Assembly (NCBI GenBank): GCA_905221605.1
Contig: CAJNDS010000237.1
Coordinates: 1 to 64,000 of the forward strand
Length of the DNA: 64,000 bases
Direction: 5' to 3'
DNA from: Symbiodinium natans
Lineage: Eukaryota; Sar; Dinophyceae; Suessiales; Symbiodiniaceae
Shown here piece by piece: positions 52,700 through 61,669 of this stretch (position 1 is the first letter of the stretch; each line of letters opens with the position of its first letter). The notes under the pieces were generated by a model, which ran no database searches, had not been told where the DNA came from, and saw only the letters and a list, made by a program, of their open reading frames with translations. The position numbers and the translations under genes are program-made.

Positions 52700-52809
52700 T
52701 AAGATAGAGGGCGTCCTTGGGGCAGCGCCATGAAGTCCCAAACTCGAGGTGTCGCTGTTCCGCGACTGCGTGAAAGAAGCAGAGGCCGCCTCCAACAAAG
52801 CCCAAGCGG
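52700..52809 (+). CDS. Gene 4, exon k with in-frame TGA
   Basis: After the introner the frame reads KIEGVLGAAP, then TGA at 52731-52733, then the same frame continues SPKLEVSLFRDCVKEAEAAS and NKAQA to a GTTTAGGG donor (52810). Either the exon really begins at 52736 (after the AG at 52734-52735), or the gene is broken, or the TGA is a sequence error. Confidence 0.55.
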
Positions 52810-52921
52810 GTTTAGGGTTTAGGGTTTAGGGTTTAGGGTTTAGGGTTTAGGGTTTAGGGTTTAGGGTTTCGGGTTTAGGGTTTAGGGTCCCAAGGCTGCC
52901 CCCCCCCCCCCCCCCCTGGAG

Positions 52922-52932
52922 GATCTTCGAAC
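52922..52932 (+). CDS. Gene 4, 11-nt micro-exon
   Basis: GATCTTCGAAC lies between CTGGAG and a consensus GTAAGT donor. Including it makes exon k (phase 1) and the exon at 53075 (phase 0) agree. The phase argument is the main support. Confidence 0.4.
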
Positions 52933-53074
52933 GTAAGTCGAGCCCCCGACATTGGCGCCCCTTGCGCTGCTCTGGTGTAGTTCATAGAAACCCCTAGACC
53001 CTAGAATCCTAGAAACCCTAAAACCTTAAACCCTAAATCCCTACACCCTGAACCCCGAACCCTTAACCGTCCAG

Positions 53075-53176
53075 TGGCCCGAGGTTGCCCAATCACCTTG
53101 CTCCTCTCTTGGATGCTCCTCCCCTCAAGATGCTGCACACTACCCCAAAAAAAACATGAAGCAAAGGAGGCTTGGG
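53075..53176 (+). CDS. Gene 4, exon m
   Basis: Phase 0 reads WPEVAQSPCSSLGCSSPQDA and on to QRRLG before GTTTAGGG at 53177. A second frame (starting ARGCPITLLLSWMLLP) is also open. The phase of the next exon favours the first. Confidence 0.5.
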
Positions 53177-53279
53177 GTTTAGGGTTTAGCCTTCAGGGTT
53201 TAGGGTTTAAAAGATACGAGCGCATGCAAAGAAAACCAGCTCTAAGCCCAATCGACCCCGAGCCATCTTCTCTGGGCAG

Positions 53280-53318
53280 GACAGCGACTTCGACAGCCTG
53301 CTGTACTCTTTGACGGAG
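53280..53318 (+). CDS. Gene 4, exon n
   Basis: Thirteen codons, DSDFDSLLYSLTE, after CTGGGCAG. GC donor at 53319, phase 0. Confidence 0.65.
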
Positions 53319-53450
53319 GCCCTAGCCCTAAACCCTAAACCCCTAAACCCCAACCCCTAAACCCTAAACCCTAAACCCCTAAACCCCAACCCCTAAACCC
53401 TAAACCCTAAACCCTAAACCCTAAGCCCTAAGCCCTGTGTGCGTCTGAAG

Positions 53451-53497
53451 AGCCTGCAGCCCGAAGGTGCCCAAGATTGGGAGTTTGGGCAGTTCGG
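53451..53497 (+). CDS. Gene 4, exon o
   Basis: SLQPEGAQDWEFGQF plus two bases before GTTTGACG. The acceptor AG is at 53449-53450. The phase to the next exon is unresolved; a GC donor at 53469 would fix it. Confidence 0.5.
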
Positions 53498-53655
53498 GTT
53501 TGACGGTTTAGGGGTTTAGGGTTTAGGGTTTAGGGTTTAGGGTTTAGGGGTTAGGGGTTTAGGGTTGGACGGTTTAGGGGTTTAGGGGTCTAGGGGTTTG
53601 GGGGTTTAGGGGTTTAGGGTTTAAGTTTAGGGTTGCTTTGTCCCCAAGGGCTTAG

Positions 53656-53691
53656 GGCTTCAACAAGTTCAAGCCTGAATCATACGCCCAG
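53656..53691 (+). CDS. Gene 4, exon p
   Basis: GFNKFKPESYAQ, with the donor GTGCAC. Phase 0 into the next exon. Confidence 0.5.
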
Positions 53692-53881
53692 GTGCACACT
53701 CGGCTTGAGTAAAAGCCCCATAGCAAAGATCACCGACCGAAATGAACCAACAGACGACGGGCCTTTGCACCTTGAACCTAAATCTTGAACCTAAACCGCT
53801 TTCGAGCCTTTGAACCCACAACCTAAACCCCAAACCCTAGGCCCCAATTCCCTAAACCCGACGAAAATGGGCGTGCGACAG

Positions 53882-53928
53882 GATCTGCCCCCTGCGGAGA
53901 TCCCGCGTGTTCCTCAGTTTGGGGAACG
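53882..53928 (+). CDS. Gene 4, exon q
   Basis: DLPPAEIPRVPQFGE plus two bases, between GCGACAG and GTGACG. Confidence 0.65.
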
Positions 53929-54033
53929 GTGACGTTGGTTTAGGGATAAGGGCTGAGGCTGTAGCTTTTGCAGGTTAAGTAGGTTTCGGGGTTTAGAGAT
54001 CTCAGGGTTTGGACATTCGGGTTAAGAGTTCAG

Positions 54034-54088
54034 GTCCGCCGGACATGAGACTGAGCTCGATCTACACATGCTTCTCAACATCATTCAA
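54034..54088 (+). CDS. Gene 4, exon r
   Basis: With one leading base it reads SAGHETELDLHMLLNIIQ, with the donor GTGTGAGG. Phase fits exon q. Confidence 0.7.
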
Positions 54089-54608
54089 GTGTGAGGTCGT
54101 GGCATCTTGTAAATGGGCCGCAATGGCGCTTATGGGACTTTCGGGGTTTAGGGTTTATTCTGGTTGGGGTTTGGGGTTTAGGGTTTAATGGTGGTATTTT
54201 GGATTTAGGTGTCTATTGGGCTTCTGGAGGGCTTAAGGTTTATGGGTTTCGGGTGTAATTAGACCTTGAATATGGTTTGTAGGGCTTGAGAGGCCTATCG
54301 GGGGTTATAGAGTTTACAGGGTTAAGGGCACAGGGCCTCTTACAACCGGACTTCGTGTTTTAGGGCCCGGACCTTCTTAAGCGCAAGGCACGGCTGACTC
54401 GCATGGATCAAATATATACTCCGAAAGCACGGGCTGCCAATCGTTAATTGTATGTGTCGGTTGGTTTGGTTAAGTCTGGTTCGGTTCGATTCGGTTGGGT
54501 TTGGTTTGGTTCGGTATGGAGCCTGAGCAAAAACAAACTCAAGTTGAGGTAGCAGGCCCCCTACACACCCTTCAAATCCCCCCGGAAAAAAAAACTCAGG
54601 CGCCAAAG

Positions 54609-54636
54609 AAGGTCGCAGTCCAACCCCTGGCCGGAA
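54609..54636 (+). CDS. Gene 4, exon s
   Basis: KVAVQPLAG plus one base, with GT at 54637. Short. The phase fits the exon before it. Confidence 0.4.
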
Positions 54637-54892
54637 GTGAAGAACGAGGCCGGGTGTTTTTAGGGTTTGGGGTTTAGCACTTGGGTTGAGGGTTTAGGGT
54701 TTAGGGTTTAGGGTCAAGGCTTTAGGGTTCAGGGTTCAGGGATGGATGTTCTCCGGTAGTCGGCTTCACCAGCGTTGAAATCAGATTTTTTTGTCCGTGG
54801 CGTGTGTCATGCCATCCAGGGTGTTAGGGTTTCTAAGAAAAACACTGAGATGTGTAACCCTAAACCCTTAACCCTTAACCCTAAACCCTAAG

Positions 54893-55009
54893 TGGGTTAT
54901 CGCAACACTTATAATTGGGTTATAGGTATCCTGAACCCTAAACCCTAAACCCTAAACCCTAAACCCTAAACCCTAAACCCTGAACCCTGAACCCTGAACC
55001 TCCAAGCAG
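54893..55009. mobile_element. Family A right half with CCCTAAA insert
   Basis: GTGGGTTATCG and ATAATTGGGTTATAGGTATCCTGAAC, then about six CCCTAAA and three CCCTGAA units, then CCTGAACCTCCAAGCAG. The final AG is the acceptor of the next candidate exon. Confidence 0.7.
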
Positions 55010-55060
55010 AGGGGCAGAAGTGGCAGCCTACCTGCAGCGTCCTGCCACGCAGGCTCTCAC
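55010..55060 (+). CDS. Gene 4, exon t
   Basis: With one leading base it reads GAEVAAYLQRPATQAL before GTGATTGC. Another phase (GQKWQPTCSVLPRRLS) is open, so its place in the chain is uncertain. Confidence 0.5.
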
Positions 55061-55110
55061 GTGATTGCGCCGAGCTACAAGCTGCTTTCAGTGAAGGCTG
55101 CCCGTTCGGG

Positions 55111-55191
55111 GGGTTTAGGGTTTAGGGTTTAGGGTTTAGGGTTTAGGGTTTAGGGTTTAGGGTTTAGGGTTTAGGGTTTAGGGTTTAGGGT
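55111..55191. repeat. TTTAGGG array
   Basis: About 11 perfect units after a possible 21-nt exon at 55092-55112. Confidence 0.95.
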
Positions 55192-55211
55192 GCCGGATGC
55201 CTGTATTGTAG

Positions 55212-55275
55212 GAGTTAACTGCTATCAAGCTGCCGCGCAAGCTTGTCATTCACTTGCAATACACAATCCTAGCAA
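55212..55275 (+). CDS. Gene 4, exon u
   Basis: ELTAIKLPRKLVIHLQYTIL then A and one base, with a GC donor at 55276. From here to the stop at 60660 every junction used below keeps phase. Confidence 0.7.
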
Positions 55276-55416
55276 GCCAGTCCTAAACCCTACACCCTAC
55301 ACCCTAAACCCTAAACCTACACCCTCAGCCCTAAACCCTAAACCCTAAACCCTAGCTATTGAGCCCCCTGCCCAGCCTTCAATGCATCTCGAGGTTTGTG
55401 CACGGCTTGCTTTCAG

Positions 55417-55472
55417 CTGAACCTCCCACGTGGGCGATCCGAACCATGAATTCATTGCTGCCTGCGGTCCCG
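55417..55472 (+). CDS. Gene 4, exon v
   Basis: EPPTWAIRTMNSLLPAVP after GCTTTCAG, with the donor GTTTAGGG at 55473. Confidence 0.7.
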
Positions 55473-55713
55473 GTTTAGGGTTTAGAGTTTAGGGTTTAGG
55501 GTTCAGGGCACATTCCACAGAAGTGCTTTGCCTAGACTAGCTTATATACCTTAAAGACTCGCAAATTTTACCAGAATTATTGTTCTGCGTACCTTTTCTC
55601 AGGTTAGATAGGATACTGGCTGGTCTATAGGTGTGGGGTTTAGGCTCTGTGGCAGCTGCTTTGTGCTGAGTTTTTCGATTGGGGGCTTGTGACTTCTCTC
55701 TGCAAATCGTCAG

Positions 55714-55795
55714 TGCAAGGAACCCGGTGCTGCGCTACCCCAGGCTGCCTTGTCAGAGATCTTCCTTTGGTACTGTGGTTCTCCGGACGTCGGAA
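55714..55795 (+). CDS. Gene 4, exon w
   Basis: CKEPGAALPQAALSEIFLWY then CGSPDVG, after AATCGTCAG. GC donor at 55796. Confidence 0.7.
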
Positions 55796-55799
55796 GCTT

Positions 55800-57130
55800 A
55801 TCGCCCTAAACCCCTGTAAGCCCTGAACCCTAAGCCCCTACAAACCAACCCTAAGGCCTCTTACCCCCCAAACCCATATGAACCCCAAAAGCCCTAAACA
55901 GTTCTTCCCTTCTTTCGGATGTGCGAAGTTCTGTTAAACTAACGTACGTGTGATCCCCGGTTCATGGATGGTCAGGCCCTTACGCGCGCCCTGTAATTTA
56001 GGATTTTGGTTTTGGGGTTTTTGGTTCCAGGAATTTAGGATTGCAGGGCATGCGGATGCTCCGATCTAGGCCGCAGGCAGAAGACATTATTGTCGCAGAG
56101 AATTGGATGTCTCTTCCGGCAGGAAGGAGACTGGGCACAGGAAGCATTGGCCCTACAGCTACAAATGCTGAGCTTTGGTGCGTGGTGCAGGCTAAGCCCT
56201 AAACTCCTAAGCCCCAAACCCCAAGCTACTATCTGCTTAAGAACCCCCCCCAGAAAAGTTACAAGATGAAATCCCTATGTTGCCCTCATAAGGAAGCAGA
56301 ATATGTTTTCCATTTAGTGCATTTTTTTGGGGGGGGGTCTCAAGCAATTGGTAGCAAGGGTTGTTGGAGATGCCTGGGTAGTTGTTAAGAAATGAGATGA
56401 AGATATCAGAGCCTTGCACAATCTGACAACCAAGTTCAAGCTAGAGGTATCAAAAGTATCACCCCGGAATCACCCCAGTTGTTGCTCCCATGAACCCCCA
56501 AGTAAGCCCCCGAAACCCTAGGCCCTAAACCCAAGGGTAGTTGAGGAAACCTGACAAGCTCGGAAAGCCGGGTGCACCAGGCCCATGCCTTGTGCAATAG
56601 CAGGGGGGTCTGAGCTTTTCCCTAGATTCCTGTGTCTTTCAGGCTTGGCTTGGAGATTCAAGATACCTACAGCCCAATGAAAAGCTTAGTTATGACCCGC
56701 TTATGGGCCCTAGGATTCTCATTGGGTTTTAAGCACCCTGATTATTGGGTGAATAAGTACCATTCGGGCTTGGGGTTTGGGGTTTAGGGTTTGGGGTTTA
56801 GGGTTTGGGGTTCAGGGTCACCCGGCTCAGCCCAGGATCTTCAAGGTCGTGCCTGTATATACACCTTTTCGGTTTCCTTGCAAGCCTCTCGAAGCAAGAG
56901 ACTATCGTTCTCCTTGAAGAGATCATGTGAGACAGGGTATATATCTCTTGTACCCCCAAAAGGACACCCGATATATAAACTCACCAAGAGTAAACAGGAA
57001 CCTCATATACACTTCACCAAAAGCAGTAATATAAAATATAAACCCTACTTCACATGAATCACAGGAGGTCGGGCTTGGAGTGTAAGTACAGTTTACACTC
57101 ACGTGAGGTGTAGTTCTTGGGGTGTCGAAT
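55800..57130. other. Intron, mixed repeats
   Basis: Few telomere-like arrays here. It includes a diverged copy of family A (about 56665-56770) and TTTGGGG variants at 56765-56815. A 5' AAAAGGACACCCG-type segment near 56957 also occurs at 9515-9550 in reverse. No exon is supported. Confidence 0.45.
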
Positions 57131-57134
57131 TTAG

Positions 57135-57250
57135 GGTTCCGCCGAGATCCAGTGGGCAACAGCAGAAATCCTGGGCAAGAAGCAATCAGACTCCCATGTC
57201 GTCGAAGGCCGCAGGCCTTGTGGGCACAAAAACCCCACTGGCCATGCTTG
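57135..57250 (+). CDS. Gene 4, exon x
   Basis: In the phase required by exon w it reads FRRDPVGNSRNPGQEAIRLP and ends HWPCL. A second frame (EIQWATAEILGKKQSDSHVV) is equally open and perhaps more protein-like, so the splice acceptor may differ. The exon ends exactly where family B copy 2 begins. Confidence 0.55.
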
Positions 57251-57358
57251 GAAGTTCTTTTGACTTAGTAGCGAGGTCTAGTAATTTGGGCTATGAGGAG
57301 AATCATGGGGTTTCTGAAGGATACTAAGTAGACGTACTAAGTCAAAAGAGCTTCCAAG
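57251..57358. mobile_element. Introner element B, copy 2 (108-bp intron, GA donor)
   Basis: The left end is GAAGTTCTTTTGACTTAGTA and the right end is TACTAAGTCAAAAGAGCTTCC followed by AAG. Removing 57251-57358 joins two open frames in phase 0. The donor would be GA. Other copies lie near 23041-23138 and 63425-63520. Confidence 0.75.
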
Positions 57359-57412
57359 CGCGCGGCAGGCAAGTGTGACGCGGGCGCCAGGAGAAGGGCG
57401 ATGGCAAAACCG
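57359..57412 (+). CDS. Gene 4, exon y
   Basis: Eighteen codons, RAAGKCDAGARRRAMAKP, with the donor GTTGGTTTAGGG at 57413. Confidence 0.65.
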
Positions 57413-57826
57413 GTTGGTTTAGGGTTCATGGTTTAGGGTTTAGGGTTTAGGGTTTAGGGTTTAGGGTTTGGGATCTAGGGTTGCTTCAGATGTGCTTTTG
57501 TTTGGGGTCTCCGGGGTCTAGGGGTACGCGTGTTCAGGTGCTTCCCTGGCTCAGATAGGTTCAAGGTACTTTCACGGTTCGTCTCTTTCTAGGCCAATTT
57601 CAGGTGGGTAGCATGCATGATATACCGTGTATCTGCACTTCCCTTATATACGTCCTTAAGGCTTTACAAGACCAGCAGGGATAGCACTGCAGCACGGCGA
57701 CATCCAGGTAGACCTGAACCTCAGTTGAAAGCCCGCGCTTGTCTCTAAACCCTTAGACCCTATGCTTCTTAAACCCAGAAAAACAAGCTTGAAAAGCGTA
57801 AACCTTAAATCATTGAACCCCCGCAG

Positions 57827-57899
57827 GCGAAGCACGTCCGGGACAGTCTGGTGTCGCCGGCCATCAATCAGCTTGGCAGGCTTGGACTGTGGGTTGAAG
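57827..57899 (+). CDS. Gene 4, exon z
   Basis: AKHVRDSLVSPAINQLGRLG then LWVE plus one base, between CCCGCAG and GTTTC. Confidence 0.75.
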
Positions 57900-57952
57900 G
57901 TTTCTTTTGTGAAGTTCAGGGCTTCGGAGTTTTCTTCCCTCTGAACTTTAAG

Positions 57953-58086
57953 CCCGCCGACCCACCACTAGTCCTAAGGGGTCGATCATCATGTCATGCC
58001 AGTTCCACTGGCGCCTCGGCGAGAATGCTTGCACGACTTCCGCTCTCCCAGCCTGCCTAATGCTCACACTTCAGGCACATGACTCG
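57953..58086 (+). CDS. Gene 4, exon aa
   Basis: With two leading bases it reads RRPTTSPKGSIIMSCQFHWR and LGENACTTSALPACLML, ending before a GTATGT donor (58087). Another frame ends in TAA at 58058 and was not chosen because of phase. The intron between z and aa would be only 53 bp. Confidence 0.6.
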
Positions 58087-58354
58087 GTATGTAGGACCCT
58101 GGGTGAAACGGTTGCTCGATGAAAAACTTGGACCCTTGGTGAGCTTCTGAGAATCGAGTTTATGAGGATTCTTATCCTGGGTTGACAGGCTGAAAGCACC
58201 AGTCGAGTTCTTCAAAAGTAAAGAGGTGGCCTGCTTCTTCAGAACAGGAGCCCAGGGTTCAAAGTCTATAGGGTTTGGAGTTTAGGGCTTAGGTCTTAGA
58301 ATCCCCTATCTAGACATACCCCCCCCCCTTCAAATGCACGTTCACCTTGGGAAG

Positions 58355-58398
58355 TCTCCGAAGGCTCCAAGGACTCTTCTTTTTGGGATTTTGGGGCC
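58355..58398 (+). CDS. Gene 4, exon bb
   Basis: SPKAPRTLLFGILG plus two bases, between TGGGAAG and GTAGGG. Confidence 0.55.
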
Positions 58399-58732
58399 GT
58401 AGGGCCTTGCTGCAGAAGGTTGCTGCGCTTGTGTGCCGAAGCGCTGTAGCGTTCATCTGTGATAATTCTAAATTCTGGTGCGTGAGAACCGTAGGGCCCT
58501 ATTCATAGCCACCCCCCCCAGGACGCCCACATCAGCAGTCCATAAAAGCTGTTAAACGCCACCATATGTAGCCGTTCCATCGTCTTCGGTGTACGGTTTC
58601 CATGAAGGGTTCCTCCGTCCCTAACCCTGAACCCTCAACCCTAATTAAACCCTAAACCCTAAACCCCAAACCTACACACCCTAAACCCCCCTAAACTAAA
58701 CCCTCTTTCCTTTCGCCATGCGCAACCTGGAG

Positions 58733-58766
58733 GTGGCTCCAATCCCAACCTGGCATCACCGTGAAG
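58733..58766 (+). CDS. Gene 4, exon cc
   Basis: WLQSQPGITVK with one leading base. GC donor at 58767. Confidence 0.5.
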
Positions 58767-58882
58767 GCTTGCATAGTGTTCAGGGTTTAGGGTTCAGGGT
58801 TCAGTGTTTAGGGTCTAGGGTTTAGGGTTAGGGGCTGGAAAGGTTCATGGGTGGTTCTCATTTCTTGTTTGGGTTTTTTAAG

Positions 58883-58911
58883 AAGGGCAACCACGTGCAG
58901 CACAAGTGGCT
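58883..58911 (+). CDS. Gene 4, exon dd
   Basis: KGNHVQHKW plus two bases, between TTTTTTAAG and a consensus GTAAGT donor. Confidence 0.65.
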
Positions 58912-59216
58912 GTAAGTGCGTATGCCCCTCGACCAACTCCCCAACTTAGAACTGACCATGAACCCTTAAAAGCTTGAAAACCGATCACAGCGAGTTTCGG
59001 GCTCAAGGGTTTAGGGTGTAAGGTTCGGGTGTCGCGGATGTGGGCATCTAGATGGGAGACTTGAAACGCTAGCCAGAACCCTAAACCCTAAACCCTAAAC
59101 CCTGAACCCTGAACCCTGAACCCTGAACCCTACACCCTACACCCTAAACCCCATAAACCCTAAAGCCTAAACCCTAAAACCTATAAACCCTAAGCCCAAA
59201 CGCTGCGCCGTGCCAG

Positions 59217-59229
59217 GAAGACCCTGAAC
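59217..59229 (+). CDS. Gene 4, 13-nt micro-exon
   Basis: KTLN with one leading base, then GT at 59230. Chosen because it keeps phase to the next strong exon. If not spliced it stops at TAA a few codons later. Confidence 0.4.
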
Positions 59230-59540
59230 GTCGCAAAGCCTTAAGAACCCCTAAGAAGCCTCCAAGGGTTTAGGGTTCAGGGTTTAGGGTTTAGGGTGTA
59301 TTGAAATTATTCAGGGTTCAGGTCCGGGGAAAGTTTCGAGGAGTTTCGGTTTTTAAGCTTTTGAATGATTTCAGGAGTTTCGGTTTTTAAACTTTTGAAT
59401 AATTTCAAGTTACAGGGGGCTTGAGGGTTTAGGGTTTAGGGCCCAAAAACCCTAAAAGCCCTGAAGCCCTAAACCCTGATATACGCCCTAAAAGCCTGCC
59501 AAAAACAAAAACAACACACCCTAAACCGCAAAAACCCTAA

Positions 59541-59657
59541 AGTTGGGATGCTCCCCCTTTTACTCACAGTCCTAAAATAGGGATCATAGTACAACCCTCC
59601 CCCCCCCCCATTTAAAATCCCGATTAAGGACTGCGAGAATAAGGGGGAACATCTCAA
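59541..59657. mobile_element. Introner-like element, family C copy 4
   Basis: GTTGGGATGCTCCCCCTTTTA on the left and GAATAAGGGGGAACATCTCAAC on the right, with inner ACAGTCCTAAAATAGGGAT and ATCCCGATTAAGGACTG. Nearly intact. Confidence 0.8.
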
Positions 59658-59671
59658 CCCTAAAGCCCCAG

Positions 59672-59756
59672 AAGCCAGCCCCAAGCCCGGCGCAGAACAT
59701 CATCCGGAAAGCGAGGGTGCCCATCGTCATGTTTGAGACCAAGGACATTGCGGGAA
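59672..59756 (+). CDS. Gene 4, exon ff
   Basis: KPAPSPAQNIIRKARVPIVM then FETKDIAG plus one base, after GCCCCAG, with the donor GTCAGCAC. Clear coding character. Confidence 0.75.
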
Positions 59757-59997
59757 GTCAGCACTAGGGCTTGAGAATTTGAGGATTCCAGGGTTTTTGG
59801 GCTTAGGATGTAGCTTCCAGGCCCTCTAGAGTTTGAGGATTTCATAGAGTTTTAGGGCTCAGGGTGTAGGCTTCAGGGCAGGAACCTGGAAACAGATTGA
59901 ACCTCGAAATTGGGATCACAGAGGGTTGTGGGGTTTGGGGGTTTCAGGTTTAGGTCTGAATCAGGCAACCTAAGCTCCAATCCCAATGAAGGCCCCC

Positions 59998-60127
59998 GCT
60001 TGGAGGTTCTTGGTACGTAGTAACCCAATGATAACTGTACGTATAACCCGATTAGGGTACTTAAGGTGCGGATAAGTGGGTTAGAACTATACTTAGAATC
60101 GGTTACTAAGTACCCTGAACCTCCAAG
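59998..60127. mobile_element. Introner-like element, family A copy 8
   Basis: GCTTGGAGGTTCTTGGTACG on the left and AAGTACCCTGAACCTCCAAG on the right. Its final AG acts as the acceptor of a 20-nt exon. Confidence 0.85.
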
Positions 60128-60147
60128 CACGGCCACCTTACTTGCAG
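60128..60147 (+). CDS. Gene 4, 20-nt exon
   Basis: RPPYLQ with two leading bases, with the donor GTCCATGG. Phase fits both neighbours. Confidence 0.5.
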
Positions 60148-60301
60148 GTCCATGGGCAGTAATATCTTGGTGTGCCCATTCTTTTAGGTGGTGTTGCAGC
60201 TTTATTTGTGTCCACCTTATACGTTACTACCCCCACTTGCAACTATGCCCACCCAGACCCCTGGGAGGATTCAAAAAGTAGTGTCCGCAAATATTACACT
60301 C

Positions 60302-60372
60302 GACTACTATTGGGTCATTTTTAGGAACCTAAGGGGATCTATCTATTTTTGGATCCTTCTAGGGGTCTACCC
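60302..60372. repeat. Repeat family H, copy 2
   Basis: CGACTACTATTGGGTCATTTTTAGGAACC...TTTTTGGATCCTTCTAGGGG, like 21455-21515. Confidence 0.65.
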
Positions 60373-60398
60373 ATGAACTTTGAATCAGCTTTGGCGAG

Positions 60399-60470
60399 GA
60401 AGAAGAAGATGCAGTCCGACATCGGTTGCGGGAACTCCCGTGGAATCCTAACTTCCCTAAATTATCCGGG
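60399..60470 (+). CDS. Gene 4, penultimate exon
   Basis: Twenty-four codons, EEEDAVRHRLRELPWNPNFP and KLSG, with the donor GTTTAGGG at 60471. Phase 0 on both sides. Confidence 0.75.
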
Positions 60471-60566
60471 GTTTAGGGTCTAGGGTGTAGGGTTGAGGAT
60501 TGAAATCAGAGCTTGTCCTTAGCTACCTCCACCCTCGCCACCTTTGGCCGTATTTTAACTACACAG

Positions 60567-60662
60567 GAAGTGCTCTGCCCCAACGTCGTGAGCCCATATC
60601 CTACATTCACAGCTTGCTTGTCTTCGAAGGATCTGGACGTTGACGTCAGCGCCCGCGTCTGA
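60567..60662 (+). CDS. Gene 4, terminal exon
   Basis: EVLCPNVVSPYPTFTACLSS and KDLDVDVSARV, then TGA at 60660-60662. The acceptor is CTACACAG. A good candidate for the C-terminus of the 46-60 kb gene. Confidence 0.75.
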   Translation, partial: EVLCPNVVSPYPTFTACLSSKDLDVDVSARV

Positions 60663-60707
60663 GTTATTGTTTGCGCCCGGAAGTTAGTTTGCAGGTCCTG
60701 GAGCCCC

Positions 60708-60917
60708 TCCCCCCCCCTCCCCCCCCCTCCCCCCCCCTCCCCCCCCCTCCCCCCCCCCCCTCCCCCCCCCCCCCCCCCCCTCCCCCCCCCCCTCCCCCCC
60801 CCCCCCCCCCCCCTCCCCCCCCCCCCCCCCCTCCCCCCCCCCCCCCCCCCCTCCCCCCCCCCCCTCCCCCCCCCCCCCCTCCCCCCCCTCCCCCCCCCCC
60901 CCCCCCCCCCCCCCCCT

Positions 60918-60948
<31 letters not shown>

Positions 60949-61063
60949 CCCCCCCTCCCCCCCCCCCCTCCCCCCCCCTCCCCCCCCCTCCCCCCCCCCC
61001 CCCCCCCCCTCCCCCCCTCCCCCCCCCCCCCCCCCCCCCCCCCCCTCCCCCCCCCCCCCCCCC
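60708..61063. repeat. C-rich tract (C8-20 T)n
   Basis: About 355 bp of C runs separated by single T, followed by A9 and a (TA)n stretch to 61110. It starts 46 bp after the stop codon of the preceding gene. The very long poly-Pro and poly-Gly frames over it are artefacts. Confidence 0.98.
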
Positions 61064-61073
61064 AAAAAAAAAG

Positions 61074-61110
<37 letters not shown>

Positions 61111-61134
61111 GTTACTTCGAACGTCCCCACCCTC

Positions 61135-61265
61135 TCTGGGCAGAGATACTCTGGGGTTGGGCACTCCAGGTCTGCAGCTGGGCATTTTGGGACACTGGGG
61201 CTGGGCACTCGAGGGACACACTGTGGTTGGGCATTCTCACTCCAGGGACACTCTGGGGTTCGGCA
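61135..61265. repeat. Short tandem repeat, GTTGGGCACTC family
   Basis: Four to five degenerate units of about 28 bp, such as CTGGGGTTGGGCACTCCAGG and CTGGGGCTGGGCACTCGAGG. Confidence 0.7.
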
Positions 61266-61597
61266 GACCGGGTGAGGAGAAGAGTTGAGTTTAAAATTTA
61301 ACAACCCCACACCGAGGGGTGCGGAATATTAAAAACAAACAAAACGGAACAAAAAGCAAGACCCTACAAGCGCTAAACCACACACACAAGCACCTGTAGC
61401 TTAAAACCCGGCCATAGAACCCAGGCTGAACATGGGAAACCCAAACCCCCACACCCAACACCCTGAACCCCATAGACCCTAAACCCTAAACCCTAACCCT
61501 AACCCCTAAACCCTAAACCCTGCACCTTCAACCCTAAACCCTAAACCCTGCACCTTAAACCCTAAACCCATAGACCCTAAACCCCTAGGTGCAGCAG

Positions 61598-61655
61598 CCC
61601 TTCGGCGTGCTCAACTCCTGGCACCTCCGAGACCTCTGCGCCAGCGCTTCGTCTG
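61598..61655 (+). CDS. Candidate exon of the next gene
   Basis: PFGVLNSWHLRDLCASASS after GTGCAGCAG, a downstream CCCTAAA neighbour. The donor is unclear; the frame stays open for another 40 bp. Confidence 0.5.
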
Positions 61656-61669
61656 GCAAAAGAGAGAGC

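Noticed and set aside
54340-54677. Two overlapping frames (+ and -) around 54.34-54.68 kb as full genes
   Set aside because: The T/G-rich TTCGGTTTGG repeat around 54460-54515 explains much of the openness. Only the small exon at 54609-54636 fits the phase of its neighbours.
57953-58060. Terminal exon ending at TAA 58058
   Set aside because: That frame does not match the phase of the exon at 57827-57899, while a different open frame does and ends at a good GTATGT donor.
60664-61310. Long poly-Pro (+) and poly-Gly (-) open frames of about 185-208 codons
   Set aside because: They simply translate the C-rich tract, and all frames of such a tract are open. No splice sites or non-repetitive domain support a gene.
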